The position numbers and the translations under genes are program-made. This document shows, in pieces, positions 45,504 through 55,360 of a stretch of DNA of 64,000 nucleotides (position 1 is its first letter; every line of letters begins with the position of its first letter). Source of the stretch: Phyllobacterium brassicacearum (lineage in GTDB: Bacteria; Pseudomonadota; Alphaproteobacteria; Rhizobiales; Rhizobiaceae). The stretch is from contig NZ_PGGO01000001.1 of the NCBI RefSeq assembly GCF_003010955.1, forward strand, positions 434,001-498,000, read 5' to 3'. Below the pieces are notes generated by a model. That model was not told the origin of the DNA. It saw nothing but the letters and a program-made list of their open reading frames with translations, and searched no databases.

Positions 45504-47708
45504 TCAGCTCGCTTGCCGCCCGGCCCGAAGCCGCAGCGCTTCGCGGATCTCGGCGATATCGCTCAACATGTCCTCGATATTGGAATTGTCATGGTGACGC
45601 GGCGCGAGCATCATATCGGCATAGGCATACAGGAACTCTGCAATCGCGACCTCATCGTCAACCGATTCATCTTCGACCTCATCCAACGCCATCGTCCGAG
45701 ACTGCGCGCGTCTGATGGCGGCCCCGAGTCGGGATTCAGATGGAGCGGCGGGCGCAGGTTCTTCGGGCTTTGTCCTCGTGCCACCGGATGGCGGTGTCGG
45801 ATCGACCGGCGCGCCATCTTCAACTGCAGGACGGTTGCCGGCACGGAAGCTGTCGATCATGCCGAGCAGGATCGCGATGCCGAGACCGGTCAATAGTCCA
45901 CCTAGCAGGCCAGCGACGGCAACCAGCTTGCGCGACCCGCCGGTGCTTTCAAGCGCAGGACGCGCCGGCGATATCACGCGGATATTGGTCGTGTTCATGC
46001 TTTCGAGTTCGCCGGTCTCCTTGGCACGCAGGAGGAAGGCCTCGTAGACTTCACGCTTGGCGGTGGCTTCGCGCTCCAGCTCGCGCAATTTGACCATGTC
46101 TTCGTTGTTACTGGCCGTACGCGCCTTGAGCTGCGCCAACCGCGCCGCAAGGTCCTGTTCCTGCTGCACCGAACGCTTCAACTCAACCTGCACCGACGAG
46201 GCAATGCGGCTTAGCTCATAGCGGATTTCGCTGCGGATACCGTTGACCTGCGACTGTGCCTGGATGAGCTGCGGATGCCGTGGACCCAATTTCGTGGCAA
46301 GTCCGTCCGCCTGCTGCTTCAGCGCACCATATTGCGAGCGAAGGGCAACGATGACGCCCGAGCGGAACTCCTCCGGCAGCGTATTGCCGAGCACGCCTTC
46401 AACCGAGGCATTGCGGATAGACGCAGCCTGGGCGTTGAGGCGGATCGTCTGGTTGCGCGCCGCCGTTAACTCATCATTGGTGCGCGAGATTTCATCGTCA
46501 CTGATCAGGCGACCCTGTACATCGACAAGGTCATTATCGGCCTTGTACTTCTGTACGGCATTTTCGGCCGCTTCGACACCTGTGCGCAAATTGTTGAGCC
46601 GTGCCGTCAGCGACTCTGTTGCCTGCCGGGCCGTGTCGGACTGAATATTGCCCTGCTCCTCACGGAAGACATCCGATACCGTATTTGCGATCAAGGCCGC
46701 CTTTTCAGGGTCGCGCGATTTGACCGTGATGTTGAAGATGAAGTTCTTCGTGCTGCGCTCAACATCGAGATGATCGTAGAGGTTGCGCAGGAGCAATGTT
46801 TCGCGCGCGGTGGCATCGGGCGTGCTGTCGGTCGAGAACAGATCGCCGATGGAGGCGAGAAGCCCGCGATCCGCAAGATCGCCGTTAAACTCCGGATCCT
46901 TTGCTAATCCGGTCCGTTCGATCACCTTGGTAAGGACGCTGCTCGACTGGATCACGCGTAGCTGGCTTTCGGCAATGGCGAGCGAAGCGTCGACGGGCAG
47001 CTGGCTTGACGATATTTCCTTATCGACGATCTTGAGATCACGCGGATCGACCAGCACTTCGACCGTGGAGGCGTAGAGCTTCGGCAAGGTCATGGCATAC
47101 CCGACGCCAAGGAGCGTGCCGATGATCGTCGTTGCGATGATCAGCGATTTGGAACGCGCCACGCGATTGATCACGATGCGCGGATCAAAAAGCGGTCTCC
47201 ATTCGTCGCTCTGAACCTCAGCTTGACGCACCTCGACCGGGCGTGGTGCGGGCCGGTGAGCCGGAGCTGGGGCTATCGCCGGTTCGGGCTCGGCGGGCTC
47301 CGCGATTATGGGCGTCTCCGGCCATACTGGGTCGGGTTCGTCACGCAAAGGCGCCGCCACGTGGTGCAGCGGGACCACCTGCTCTCGCTCGGCAGCATCA
47401 ACGCGGCGGTTGAGCTCCGCCTTGATGGCGGCCATGTCGGCGCGCATGCGATCGATCGCTTCCTGTTCGGCCTCTTCGGGCGTCAAACTCGCAGGAATCT
47501 CGCTCGGAGCAGGCTGGGAGATTTCGCTGCCTGCCGCCAGACGCAGGGCGCGCATGCGGTGATAGTGATCGAGGCTGTCTTCGTGGCGTGGCGGCGTCGC
47601 AACGGGTTCGGGATCGACATGTGTCTCCGCCGCCGTGTCAGGCTGATTGGCAAACGAGAGAAGCGACCGCCGCGGCCGCCTTGCCGTCTCGTTTTCGCGA
47701 TTACCCAT
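45504..47708 (-). CDS. Polysaccharide co-polymerase (Wzz/ExoP-type, no kinase domain)
   Basis: The protein has 734 residues. A long proline- and acid-rich cytoplasmic lead (about 1-185) is followed by a first membrane helix near 190-210 (LIIATTIIGTLLGVGYAM), the Wzz domain (LYASTVEVLVDPRDLKIV), a long periplasmic coiled coil (about 340-560) and a second helix (LVAVAGLLGGLLTGLGIAI). The C-terminal tail has no Walker motifs or Tyr cluster, so no BY-kinase. It sets chain length for the polymer made by the Wzy-like protein. It is divergent from the Wzx-like flippase. Confidence 0.87.
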   Translation of the reverse strand: MGNRENETARRPRRSLLSFANQPDTAAETHVDPEPVATPPRHEDSLDHYHRMRALRLAAGSEISQPAPSEIPASLTPEEAEQEAIDRMRADMAAIKAELNRRVDAAEREQVVPLHHVAAPLRDEPDPVWPETPIIAEPAEPEPAIAPAPAHRPAPRPVEVRQAEVQSDEWRPLFDPRIVINRVARSKSLIIATTIIGTLLGVGYAMTLPKLYASTVEVLVDPRDLKIVDKEISSSQLPVDASLAIAESQLRVIQSSSVLTKVIERTGLAKDPEFNGDLADRGLLASIGDLFSTDSTPDATARETLLLRNLYDHLDVERSTKNFIFNITVKSRDPEKAALIANTVSDVFREEQGNIQSDTARQATESLTARLNNLRTGVEAAENAVQKYKADNDLVDVQGRLISDDEISRTNDELTAARNQTIRLNAQAASIRNASVEGVLGNTLPEEFRSGVIVALRSQYGALKQQADGLATKLGPRHPQLIQAQSQVNGIRSEIRYELSRIASSVQVELKRSVQQEQDLAARLAQLKARTASNNEDMVKLRELEREATAKREVYEAFLLRAKETGELESMNTTNIRVISPARPALESTGGSRKLVAVAGLLGGLLTGLGIAILLGMIDSFRAGNRPAVEDGAPVDPTPPSGGTRTKPEEPAPAAPSESRLGAAIRRAQSRTMALDEVEDESVDDEVAIAEFLYAYADMMLAPRHHDNSNIEDMLSDIAEIREALRLRAGRQAS

Positions 47709-47974
47709 CCGTACCCTAACTCCAAGACCGCCGATCAGCGCGATTCAAAAGCGGACCCAACGATCCACGGTTAATTCAACTTAAAGTTCTATGGAAAATA
47801 AATGGTTAATTGCCGGCATAACCAAGTCCCAGAGCACATTACCTGTTGACTATGCTGCATAGCACAGGCTTGGAACCGGCAACACAAGCCGTTAAGCCTT
47901 TTGATATAGAAATCCGCCGAACGAGGGCCCGAAGCAAATGCTCAAGCTTCCCGCCCCCCTGACAGGAAATCAAA

Positions 47975-49228
47975 TTGGTTGCACACCTTCTGAAAGCCAA
48001 TGCAGGGCTCGTCCGCGATTATTTTTCCGTGATCAGTGGATCGGCGGGAAGGCTTGTTATTTCCCTTGCCTACTTTGTGGCACTTGCCAATACACTATCG
48101 ATCGCGGAATTCGGCTTGTTTGCTACTGCCTCCGCCGCGGGTGTCGTGCTGTCGCGTCTTGTCTCGTTCGGCTTTGTTTCGCCGCTTTACCGGATATCCT
48201 CCGTGAAACCACAGTTGGTCGGCGCCTATACGGGCGGCTTCCTGGCGGCGGTCTTCATTTCCCTGCCTATTGTTGCACTTGCAGGGTTTTTAGCGCATCT
48301 GGTCTTCTTCGGCGCTGACCTCGCGCTTGGTACATTCGCCGTTATCGTTGCGGCCGAAGCGCTGTTATGGCGGTCTCTGGAAGTGGTGGTGATCGTCAAC
48401 AACGGGCTGAACCGCTTTGGGCGTGCGGCGCTGCTCGTCATCATCGGCACGGCGCTGCGCGCCACCGCCGCGGTGCTCTTCGCCTTCTCCTCTGTGACGA
48501 CGCTTGCGGCCTGGAGCTGGTGGTATGCGGGCGCAAATGGCATGGCTCTCATCATCGCGGTGATGTTCTTCTACCCAAGGGTGCGGCTCCGCCTCGTCCC
48601 GCAACTCTATCGCAGACGACTGGCGGATTCCTTTGCCGTGACCGGTGCGGAAGTGCTGTTCTACGTTCAATCGGAGCTCGACAAGCTGCTGGTGCTGGCG
48701 GTTGGCGGACCGGAGACGGCGGGTGTCTATGCAATTATCATGCGCCTCGTCGACCTCACTGCCCTTCCCGTGCGCTCATTCAATATGATGCTGGTGCAAA
48801 AGCTCATGCGAACGCCTGACATGCTGAGATCGCTCAAGATTCGGGGCGGGCTTGAGGCGGGCGTCTTTGTCGTCTCCACATTGGGATTGGCTGCTCTTGC
48901 CGTATTCCTGTACATTTTTCCCCGTGCCCTGGGTGCGAACGTCGCTTCCGTGGTCTCGCTATTGCCGCTGGTCCTTTTCGTACCGGGATTGCGCAATCTG
49001 ATCGAGTATCAAGCGGAATTGCTCTATGCGCGTGGACAGTCTGGCTTGCGCGCGCTCAATCTGGCCCTGCTGGGATTGGCGAAGGCGGCGCTTCTGTCGT
49101 GGCTGCTCGTGACTTTTCTCGACAGACATGACTGGATGATCTGGTTGAACGCCATGTTTGCAGCACTCTATCTCTTGTCGGCTTATCTCACCTATGGCGC
49201 AATAAAGAAGCCTGCGCGGCGGGTCTGA
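47975..49228 (+). CDS. Wzx-like polysaccharide flippase
   Basis: The protein has 417 residues from TTG at 47975, with AGGAAA six bases upstream. About twelve membrane helices fill the chain; the opening FSVISGSAGRLVISLAYFVALA and IAEFGLFATASAAG are typical of the MATE/Wzx superfamily. A loop with FAVTGAEVLFYVQSELDKLLVLAVGG is characteristic. It would turn lipid-linked sugar repeats across the inner membrane. Its stop is next to that of the convergent glycosyltransferase operon. Confidence 0.82.
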   Translation: MVAHLLKANAGLVRDYFSVISGSAGRLVISLAYFVALANTLSIAEFGLFATASAAGVVLSRLVSFGFVSPLYRISSVKPQLVGAYTGGFLAAVFISLPIVALAGFLAHLVFFGADLALGTFAVIVAAEALLWRSLEVVVIVNNGLNRFGRAALLVIIGTALRATAAVLFAFSSVTTLAAWSWWYAGANGMALIIAVMFFYPRVRLRLVPQLYRRRLADSFAVTGAEVLFYVQSELDKLLVLAVGGPETAGVYAIIMRLVDLTALPVRSFNMMLVQKLMRTPDMLRSLKIRGGLEAGVFVVSTLGLAALAVFLYIFPRALGANVASVVSLLPLVLFVPGLRNLIEYQAELLYARGQSGLRALNLALLGLAKAALLSWLLVTFLDRHDWMIWLNAMFAALYLLSAYLTYGAIKKPARRV

Positions 49229-49229
49229 C

Positions 49230-50090
49230 TTATACCAGCAGCTTGCGAATGCGCGCGGTATCGTCGCCCAGGAAGGATTGCATGCCGATGGCGACCTGCT
49301 CCGGCGTCATCGCTTCCACGAAGGCGGCAAACTCTTTGTCCGTGGGCGCCGGGGCCAGCCAGTAGACCCGGCAAAAATCGGCGACATCGTGATAATGACC
49401 CTTAGACATCAGAACCTCGTCCGCATACCGGCCGTAGATCATGCATTCGGAAAACCGGCGTGAACGGCCAATCGCCGCAATCCAATGCCTGCCCGTCACT
49501 CTTTCGATTCGCTCGCACATGCTCAGCAAGGCATCCCGCCGCCAGGCTATAAGTGTTCCGATATAGTCATGCCCTGCCGGGTTGACGGGCACGATACCCA
49601 GCGCCTGTCCGGCATGCTCCGACCAGATGCGCTGTTCGCCGGGACCCGGGCGCAACAGATCGCCGTCACGGCGAAACAATCGCAGGTCTCCACCTCGCCA
49701 AACCGAAGCACAGTCGAAGGGTTTCAGGAAAGCGACGTCGGAATCGATGTAGAAGAACGCGTCCTCATCTGCGTGGGCTGCGATGGCAATGCGTCGGAAT
49801 TGCTGCACGTGCCAGCCACGCAAGGGCATGGTGTAGGGCGACAGCCAGATCCGGCGGCGGCCGAAGTTGCTGGGGTCCGGAAACGGCCTGATCCAACGCG
49901 GGAGGAGATCGTTCTCAGTGATCACTACGCGGTGTGGACCCTCAAGCTTGCGGAACAGCGCCACATCGCGGTGCTCAACAAGGATATAATGCTTGGTGAA
50001 GCCGGTGACGAAGCGGTCTATCGTTTCGCACAGCAATTTGCACCGGTCGAAATCCGGCGCGTAGCTCGCGGTAACAAGTGCCGTTCTCAT
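49230..50090 (-). CDS. DUF6492-type protein, probable glycosyltransferase
   Basis: The protein has 286 residues from the ATG at 50090, whose ATGA overlaps the stop of the WecG gene; the longer open frame lies inside that gene. It starts MRTALVTASYAPDFDRCKLL, has a DxD-like FFYIDSDVAFLKPFD and a helical C-terminus, consistent with a GT-A glycosyltransferase. I believe it belongs to DUF6492; no enzyme activity is known to me. It is the last gene of a three-gene translationally coupled operon. Confidence 0.65.
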   Translation of the reverse strand: MRTALVTASYAPDFDRCKLLCETIDRFVTGFTKHYILVEHRDVALFRKLEGPHRVVITENDLLPRWIRPFPDPSNFGRRRIWLSPYTMPLRGWHVQQFRRIAIAAHADEDAFFYIDSDVAFLKPFDCASVWRGGDLRLFRRDGDLLRPGPGEQRIWSEHAGQALGIVPVNPAGHDYIGTLIAWRRDALLSMCERIERVTGRHWIAAIGRSRRFSECMIYGRYADEVLMSKGHYHDVADFCRVYWLAPAPTDKEFAAFVEAMTPEQVAIGMQSFLGDDTARIRKLLV

Positions 50091-50857
50091 ATTTGGCCCC
50101 TCAGCTTTGCTCGAAGGACGCGTAGCAGAAACAGCGGATTGCCCACAACATAGCGGCGCCAAAGCCGTTCTGGCTCCTGTGCCAGTCGGTATAGCCATTC
50201 GAACCGAAGCTTTTGCACAAGGATTGGCGCCCGCGGCACCACGCCGGCCCTGAATTCGAACAAGGCGCCGACGCCAAAGGCGAGTGTGCAATGCTCAACG
50301 CTGAGGTGGCTCGCCATGAACATTTCCTGGCGCGGCACGCCCATCGCCACCAACAAAATTTGCGGCTGATAATTCTTCAGAATCTCAAGGATGTGCGGCT
50401 CGTCTGCTGCCTTGAAGAAACCGTCGCTGATAACGCGAAACTCGTGCTGCGGTGCGAGCTGTCTGAAGCTTGCGGTGGCCTTTTCAACGACGTCAGCGCG
50501 CGCCCCGACAAGACCAACGCGCAAGGGGCGGGTTTCAGCTGTCAGCAGCGCCGGGATAAAATCCGTACCGTTGAGATTGGCCGGAAAGGGAGCGCCATGC
50601 AGCAGTTTTGACGCGATATCGACGCCCACTCCATCCGGCAGGATCAGAAATCGTTCAAGCGCCTGACGGAACTCGACATCGTCCTGCGCGAGGTTGGCGT
50701 TGTGGGCATTCAGCCAGGTGACCAGAGCGAAGTGCTGTTCGGCAATCATGGCGCGCATCGTTTCGATGGCAACACTCCACGGCAATGCCACAACCGGCAC
50801 GCCGAGGATGTCACGGCGTGGTGGTTCTACTTCTGTGATGCGCCCATGTGCGCTCAT
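50087..50857 (-). CDS. WecB/TagA/CpsF-family glycosyltransferase
   Basis: The protein has 256 residues. Family motifs are LPDGVGVDIASKLLHG, NLNGTDFIPALL, the LVGARADVVEKA phosphate-like loop, and VAMGVPRQEMFM. It transfers a sugar such as N-acetylmannosaminuronate to a lipid-linked acceptor at the membrane. Its ATGA start overlaps the previous gene and its stop overlaps the next, so the three are read as one unit. Confidence 0.87.
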   Translation of the reverse strand: MSAHGRITEVEPPRRDILGVPVVALPWSVAIETMRAMIAEQHFALVTWLNAHNANLAQDDVEFRQALERFLILPDGVGVDIASKLLHGAPFPANLNGTDFIPALLTAETRPLRVGLVGARADVVEKATASFRQLAPQHEFRVISDGFFKAADEPHILEILKNYQPQILLVAMGVPRQEMFMASHLSVEHCTLAFGVGALFEFRAGVVPRAPILVQKLRFEWLYRLAQEPERLWRRYVVGNPLFLLRVLRAKLRGQI

Positions 50858-52044
50858 GCTGCGGCGCGTCCATCTGCAAGACTTGTCTCAAGCCGGTCGA
50901 GCCCCATGCGGATCTGCTGATCGAGGCGAGTGAGTTGAGCTGCGCGGAACCCCTCGCCGGAACAGGTCAGGTCCTCCCCAGCGTGCACCCGTGCGACCAT
51001 CGCGTTAATGGCATGAGCAAAACGGACGGGATCGTCCGTGACGACGCAATTTGCCGGGATATCGGCAATGCCGCGGACGGAAAGCGCGGTCGCGACGCTC
51101 GGCAGGCCGATCTCGAACGTCTCGATGGTCTTGAGTTGCACGCCGGTCCCGGCGCGGCTGATGAGCGGAATGACAGCGCAACTGCGGACGAAATCACCAG
51201 CGTCGGACACGCGCCCGGCAAACACCGCATCAGGCCAGGCGGCCTTGAGGTCAGCCGGGGTGCTACCGGCTACGGTCACACCAATCGTCTTGTCCAGATG
51301 CGGAGTGACGTTGCGCAAGAACCATTCGAGGCCGATGCGGTTCGGCTGCCACGTCCACGTGCCGATCAATCCGAGATCGCGCTCGACACTGCGCCCAGCC
51401 ATTTTTGCCATGTCGACGCCGGTCACGAGCGGAAGTGCCGCAGCGCGGCCCGTTCCAGACAGTCCCAGCGCATCGATATCCTCGTCGGCCAACGTGAACA
51501 CAAACGCGGCTTTGCCGCAGAGCCGCCTCTCCAGGCCCGCCAGCAGGTTTGACTCGCGATTGAACAGGTATTTCTGGACTGGACTGGTCGCTGCTTCGGC
51601 ATTCTCGCGTGCCGAACGATGCTCCACATTGTGCGCCACAAAAATTTGCGGCTTGTCGTCAAAACAACCTTCGAAGGCGCCCGCCAATGGCACACCATTC
51701 AACACATAAGCGTCGAACGGCCCGGCGGAGGCAACGACAGCGCGCAGCGTATCCTTCGAGATAATGCGCAGCTTGACCGATGAGACCGTGAGCCCGGCCA
51801 GGAAGGCCTTGCCGAGCCAGCGCAGTTTCTGAGAAAGGTTGGCCGTATCATTGCGCACATCGACTTCGCCAAGGACGATGGTATTGTCAGGATCAAGCGC
51901 GGTACTGCCCGGCCAGGTGAAGCCCAATACCGTCACGCGTGCGCCGGCCCGAACCAGGCCATCGATGATCGCCTTGTTGGCAATTTCATAGCCGGTGGTT
52001 GGCTTACCATCTGGAACCAGCGATGTTACGAACAGCAAATGCAT
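50854..52044 (-). CDS. Glycosyltransferase family 4 (GT-B fold)
   Basis: The protein has 396 residues. The opening MHLLFVTSLVPDGKPTTGYE and the C-terminal donor-binding segment ISRAGTGVQLKTIETFEIG, with GLPSVATALSVRGI, are typical of GT4. It uses a nucleotide sugar in the cytoplasm to extend the lipid-linked repeat. It is the first gene of the 49230-52044 operon; the divergent GT2 gene begins about 120 bases away. Confidence 0.87.
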   Translation of the reverse strand: MHLLFVTSLVPDGKPTTGYEIANKAIIDGLVRAGARVTVLGFTWPGSTALDPDNTIVLGEVDVRNDTANLSQKLRWLGKAFLAGLTVSSVKLRIISKDTLRAVVASAGPFDAYVLNGVPLAGAFEGCFDDKPQIFVAHNVEHRSARENAEAATSPVQKYLFNRESNLLAGLERRLCGKAAFVFTLADEDIDALGLSGTGRAAALPLVTGVDMAKMAGRSVERDLGLIGTWTWQPNRIGLEWFLRNVTPHLDKTIGVTVAGSTPADLKAAWPDAVFAGRVSDAGDFVRSCAVIPLISRAGTGVQLKTIETFEIGLPSVATALSVRGIADIPANCVVTDDPVRFAHAINAMVARVHAGEDLTCSGEGFRAAQLTRLDQQIRMGLDRLETSLADGRAAA

Positions 52045-52167
52045 CCAAGGCCCGGACCTGTTGACGATCTATCACTCATTATTGGAATTGATCGCAGAAT
52101 GTAATGAAATGTTGAACACCATACTCCTATAAGTTGAAAGCATAGATAACGGGTAAATATTCGGGTG

Positions 52168-53163
52168 ATGAAACCGGACCTTGGGGCCAATATCAGCGTT
52201 GTTGCGCAATCGCCGGACCTTGCGCCGGAGTCGATCGACGTTGTCGTGACGTTGCCGACATTCAAGCGGCCCGATCACCTGTTGAGGACACTGGCTTCGC
52301 TGAAGGCGCAACAGACCAGTCGGCGTTTCGCCATTGTTGTCATGGAAAACGAGGCGGAAAAACGTGAAGGTGCGAATGCAGCGAAGCCGCTATTCGAGAG
52401 CGGAGAATACCGGGGGCTCCTGATCATCGCCCATGATCGCGGGAATTGTCATGCCTACAATGCCGGATGGCTGACGGCGCTTGATACGTTTCCGAACTTT
52501 TCATCGCTGCTGGTCATCGACGACGACGAGATTGCCGATGTCAATTGGCTGGAAAACTTGTGCAATACGCGCGAGCGCTACGGCGTCGATTTTGTCGGCG
52601 GACCGCAAGTCCCGGTGTTCGCCAAGCCTGAGCATGCGGCGTGGTCGAAGCACCCGGTATTCAGCCCGCACTATACGCAGACCGGCCGCGTCCCGATCCT
52701 CTACTCGTCAGGCAACCTGCTGGTCGGGCGCAACGTGCTCGACGCGATGCCGTTTCCATTCCTCGATCTCACTTTCAATTTCATGGGCGGCGGCGATTCC
52801 GATTTCATCAGCCGCAGCGTGGTCAAGGGCTTCACATTGGCCTGGTGCGCGGAAGCCCCGGTCTTCGAGACCATTCCAGCGCGGCGCGTCGAGGCTGACT
52901 GGATCCAGGCCCGGGCGCTGCGCAATGGTGTGATCTCCACACTGATAGAGAAACGCCGACGTGCAGGCGAACCGTTTGGCGCCGCCAAAACTGTTGTGAA
53001 AAGTCTGGGCCTGTTCGCCGTGTCGCCCCTTCGCGCCGCGATAAAGGCGTTGCAGACACGGTCATTGTCCATCGGCATGTATCAGGTCTATGTTGGCCTT
53101 GGCCGCGTTCTGGCGGAATTCGGATATTCCAATGAGCAGTACCGGCAACCTGAAAAGAACTGA
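52168..53163 (+). CDS. Glycosyltransferase family 2
   Basis: The protein has 331 residues from the ATG at 52168 (GTG at 52165 is possible). The GT-A nucleotide site is VVVTLPTFKRPDHLLRTLASL with the metal motif LVIDDDEIAD; the later GGGDSDFISRSVVKG holds the acceptor-side acid. The C-terminal part is helical. It adds a sugar to the polymer repeat. The Wzy-like gene starts inside its 3' end, so the two are coupled. Confidence 0.87.
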   Translation: MKPDLGANISVVAQSPDLAPESIDVVVTLPTFKRPDHLLRTLASLKAQQTSRRFAIVVMENEAEKREGANAAKPLFESGEYRGLLIIAHDRGNCHAYNAGWLTALDTFPNFSSLLVIDDDEIADVNWLENLCNTRERYGVDFVGGPQVPVFAKPEHAAWSKHPVFSPHYTQTGRVPILYSSGNLLVGRNVLDAMPFPFLDLTFNFMGGGDSDFISRSVVKGFTLAWCAEAPVFETIPARRVEADWIQARALRNGVISTLIEKRRRAGEPFGAAKTVVKSLGLFAVSPLRAAIKALQTRSLSIGMYQVYVGLGRVLAEFGYSNEQYRQPEKN

Positions 53164-54439
53164 CACTGCGAGTGTCGTCCCGATGCGCCTGGTCGCCAGC
53201 CTTGTCGCTGCGCTCGTTCTTTGCATCCTATTGATCTCGTTGCGGCCCTTTCAGCCGGCGAGCACGGCCATCGCCGGCAGTGGCGGCGACCTTGTCAATC
53301 AGCTCGGCTTCGGGGCGTTGGGCGGTGCATCGCTGCTTGCCATGCTGGTCCTGGCCGATCCACGCACATTGATAGCGCTTATGAGCCCAATGTGGATCGT
53401 CATGTTCGGCTTTCTGGTGCTTTCGACCTTTGTTGCGATGGATCCTGGGGCGGCCCAACGCGCCGTCATCTTCACGCTGATCGGGGTCTGGTGCGTCATT
53501 GCCGTATTGGCACTGCCGCGAGACGCCGACGGGTTCTCACTGGCGCTGGTGATCGCAGCGTTTGCCGTGCTGGCGCTGTCATACGCCGGTCTCGTCCTCG
53601 TGCCTGATCTGGCAAAGCATACTGCCGATGAGATCGAAGCCGAGCATGCAGGGCTTTGGCGTGGCATATACTCACACAAGAATGTTGGCGGCCCCGTGAT
53701 GGCGGCATTTTCATTCGGTGGTATCTATCTGATCCGTCGCGGGTGGCGATGGATCGGGGCCACTCTTCTGGTGCTCGCCTTGTGGTTCGTCGCCCATACC
53801 GGATCGAAGACCTCAACGGCACTGGTACCGCTGGTCATCTTCCTCGTCATGTTTCCCGGTCTGTTCGGATTTCGCCTGCTCACAGCTGTGTTGATCGGCA
53901 CCGCTTTAACCGGCTTCTTCTTTTTCACGATCGGCACTCTGTTTTTCCCGGCCACGCACGATCTGCTTGTCCAGATGGGTACGGATGCAACGTTCACCGG
54001 ACGGACCTCCATCTGGCAGTTTGCACTGGAAAAGCTGGCGGCTACGCCGTGGCGCGGCTACGGCTTTGAAAGCTTCTGGGACGCGCCGGTCGTGCTCCAG
54101 GCGGAGAACCCGAGCTATTATCTCGATTGGGATGTGCGCGGCATTGTCCACGCCCATAATGGCTATCTCGATATCGCCATCGCCATGGGCTACCCTGCGA
54201 TGATCTGCGCGCTTGTCGTGCTTATCCTGCTGCCGCTTGTCGACTATGCCCGCTGTATCACAAAGCGGGAGAATGTATTCATGGCTGATTTCTTCATGAT
54301 GTGCCTGACATTCGCGTTGATGAATGCCTTTCTCGAAAGCTTCTTCTTCCGCAGAGCCGATCCGGTCTGGCTGCTGGTGGTGATGGCGTGTTTCGGCCTG
54401 CGGATGACGGCGCGCATTCCGATCGCCACCCGCGCATAA
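53132..54439 (+). CDS. Wzy/O-antigen ligase-family membrane protein
   Basis: The protein has 435 residues from the ATG at 53132, which overlaps the GT2 gene by 32 bases; an upstream in-frame start at 53090 is possible. It has about ten to twelve membrane helices, a periplasmic loop with YSHKNVGGPVMAAF and the conserved HNGYLDIAIAMGYPAMI, typical of the Wzy_C/O-antigen ligase fold. It would polymerise or ligate the sugar repeat on the periplasmic face. Polymerase is favoured by the nearby co-polymerase gene. Confidence 0.8.
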   Translation: MSSTGNLKRTDTASVVPMRLVASLVAALVLCILLISLRPFQPASTAIAGSGGDLVNQLGFGALGGASLLAMLVLADPRTLIALMSPMWIVMFGFLVLSTFVAMDPGAAQRAVIFTLIGVWCVIAVLALPRDADGFSLALVIAAFAVLALSYAGLVLVPDLAKHTADEIEAEHAGLWRGIYSHKNVGGPVMAAFSFGGIYLIRRGWRWIGATLLVLALWFVAHTGSKTSTALVPLVIFLVMFPGLFGFRLLTAVLIGTALTGFFFFTIGTLFFPATHDLLVQMGTDATFTGRTSIWQFALEKLAATPWRGYGFESFWDAPVVLQAENPSYYLDWDVRGIVHAHNGYLDIAIAMGYPAMICALVVLILLPLVDYARCITKRENVFMADFFMMCLTFALMNAFLESFFFRRADPVWLLVVMACFGLRMTARIPIATRA

Positions 54440-54507
54440 TTTGCTTGTGCCAGTTGACCCGGTACGCCGGAGCGGATCAAAGTGCCGCAAAACACTGGGA
54501 GAACAAA

Positions 54508-55323
54508 ATGGTCGATAATGTGGTACTGGTCGGATGCGGCAATATGGGTTTTGCCATGCTCAAGGGCTGGCTCGACGCAGGCATATTGAAACCGGACCAG
54601 GTTCATGTGATCGAGCCAACCGATGCCCTGCGCGAGCGGGCTGCAACGCTCGGCGTCCATGCGCACGCCAATGCGAGCAGGCTCGACGAGGATTTGAACC
54701 CGCGTGTCATTCTCATTGCGGTCAAGCCGCAGGTGATGCGCGATGTCCTGCCGGCCTATGAGCGCTTCGCGGACGACGCGACCTTCGTCAGCGTTGCCGC
54801 CGGGATCAAGGTCGCGCTCTTCGAACAATATCTCGGTGAGAAGGCTGCGATCATCCGCACGATCCCCAACACCCCTGCCGCAATTGGCAAGGGCATGATC
54901 GTCACGTTCCGCAACGCGCACGTGAGTGACAGCGACGCCGAGTTTGTTGATCAGTTGTTGAAGACCAGCGGTAAGGTTGCGGCAGTCGATGATGAGAGCC
55001 TGATCGACGTGGCGACGGCCGTATCCGGGTCCGGACCGGCCTATGTGTTCCATTTCATCGAATGCCTGACCGAGGCTGCAGTCACCGCCGGCCTAGAACG
55101 GAAAACGGCCGAACTGCTGGCCATGCAGACAGTGTACGGCGCTGGCGTCCTGGCTGCCTCCAGCGAGGATACGCCGACGAAGCTGCGCGAGCAGGTGACG
55201 AGCCCCAAGGGCACGACTGCAGCGGCGCTGGACGTGCTGATGGGAAATGACGAGCTCAAGCGTCTTTTGACCAAGGCCGTGGACGCTGCACATCAGCGCG
55301 CGATCGAACTCGGCAGCCAATGA
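54508..55323 (+). CDS. proC: Pyrroline-5-carboxylate reductase
   Basis: The protein has 271 residues from the ATG at 54508 after GGGAGAAC; the frame is open upstream to 54301. It makes proline from pyrroline-5-carboxylate with NAD(P)H. Motifs are VLVGCGNMGFAMLKGW, AVKPQVMRDVLP and the signature VSGSGPAYVFHFIECLTEAA. It lies 37 bases before ureD on the same strand and may share its transcript, though the roles are unrelated. Confidence 0.94.
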   Translation: MVDNVVLVGCGNMGFAMLKGWLDAGILKPDQVHVIEPTDALRERAATLGVHAHANASRLDEDLNPRVILIAVKPQVMRDVLPAYERFADDATFVSVAAGIKVALFEQYLGEKAAIIRTIPNTPAAIGKGMIVTFRNAHVSDSDAEFVDQLLKTSGKVAAVDDESLIDVATAVSGSGPAYVFHFIECLTEAAVTAGLERKTAELLAMQTVYGAGVLAASSEDTPTKLREQVTSPKGTTAAALDVLMGNDELKRLLTKAVDAAHQRAIELGSQ

Positions 55324-55360
55324 GGTTCCGCGGTGTTGATCATTACGCTAGCGTAAGCGG

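Noticed and set aside
47770-47785. TTAA-N6-TTAA near the polysaccharide co-polymerase start
   Set aside because: Spacing is six rather than seven, so it does not meet the CtrA consensus.
54301-54507. N-terminal extension of proC
   Set aside because: It overlaps the end of the Wzy-like gene; the Rossmann opening VLVGCGNMG starts right after the ATG at 54508.
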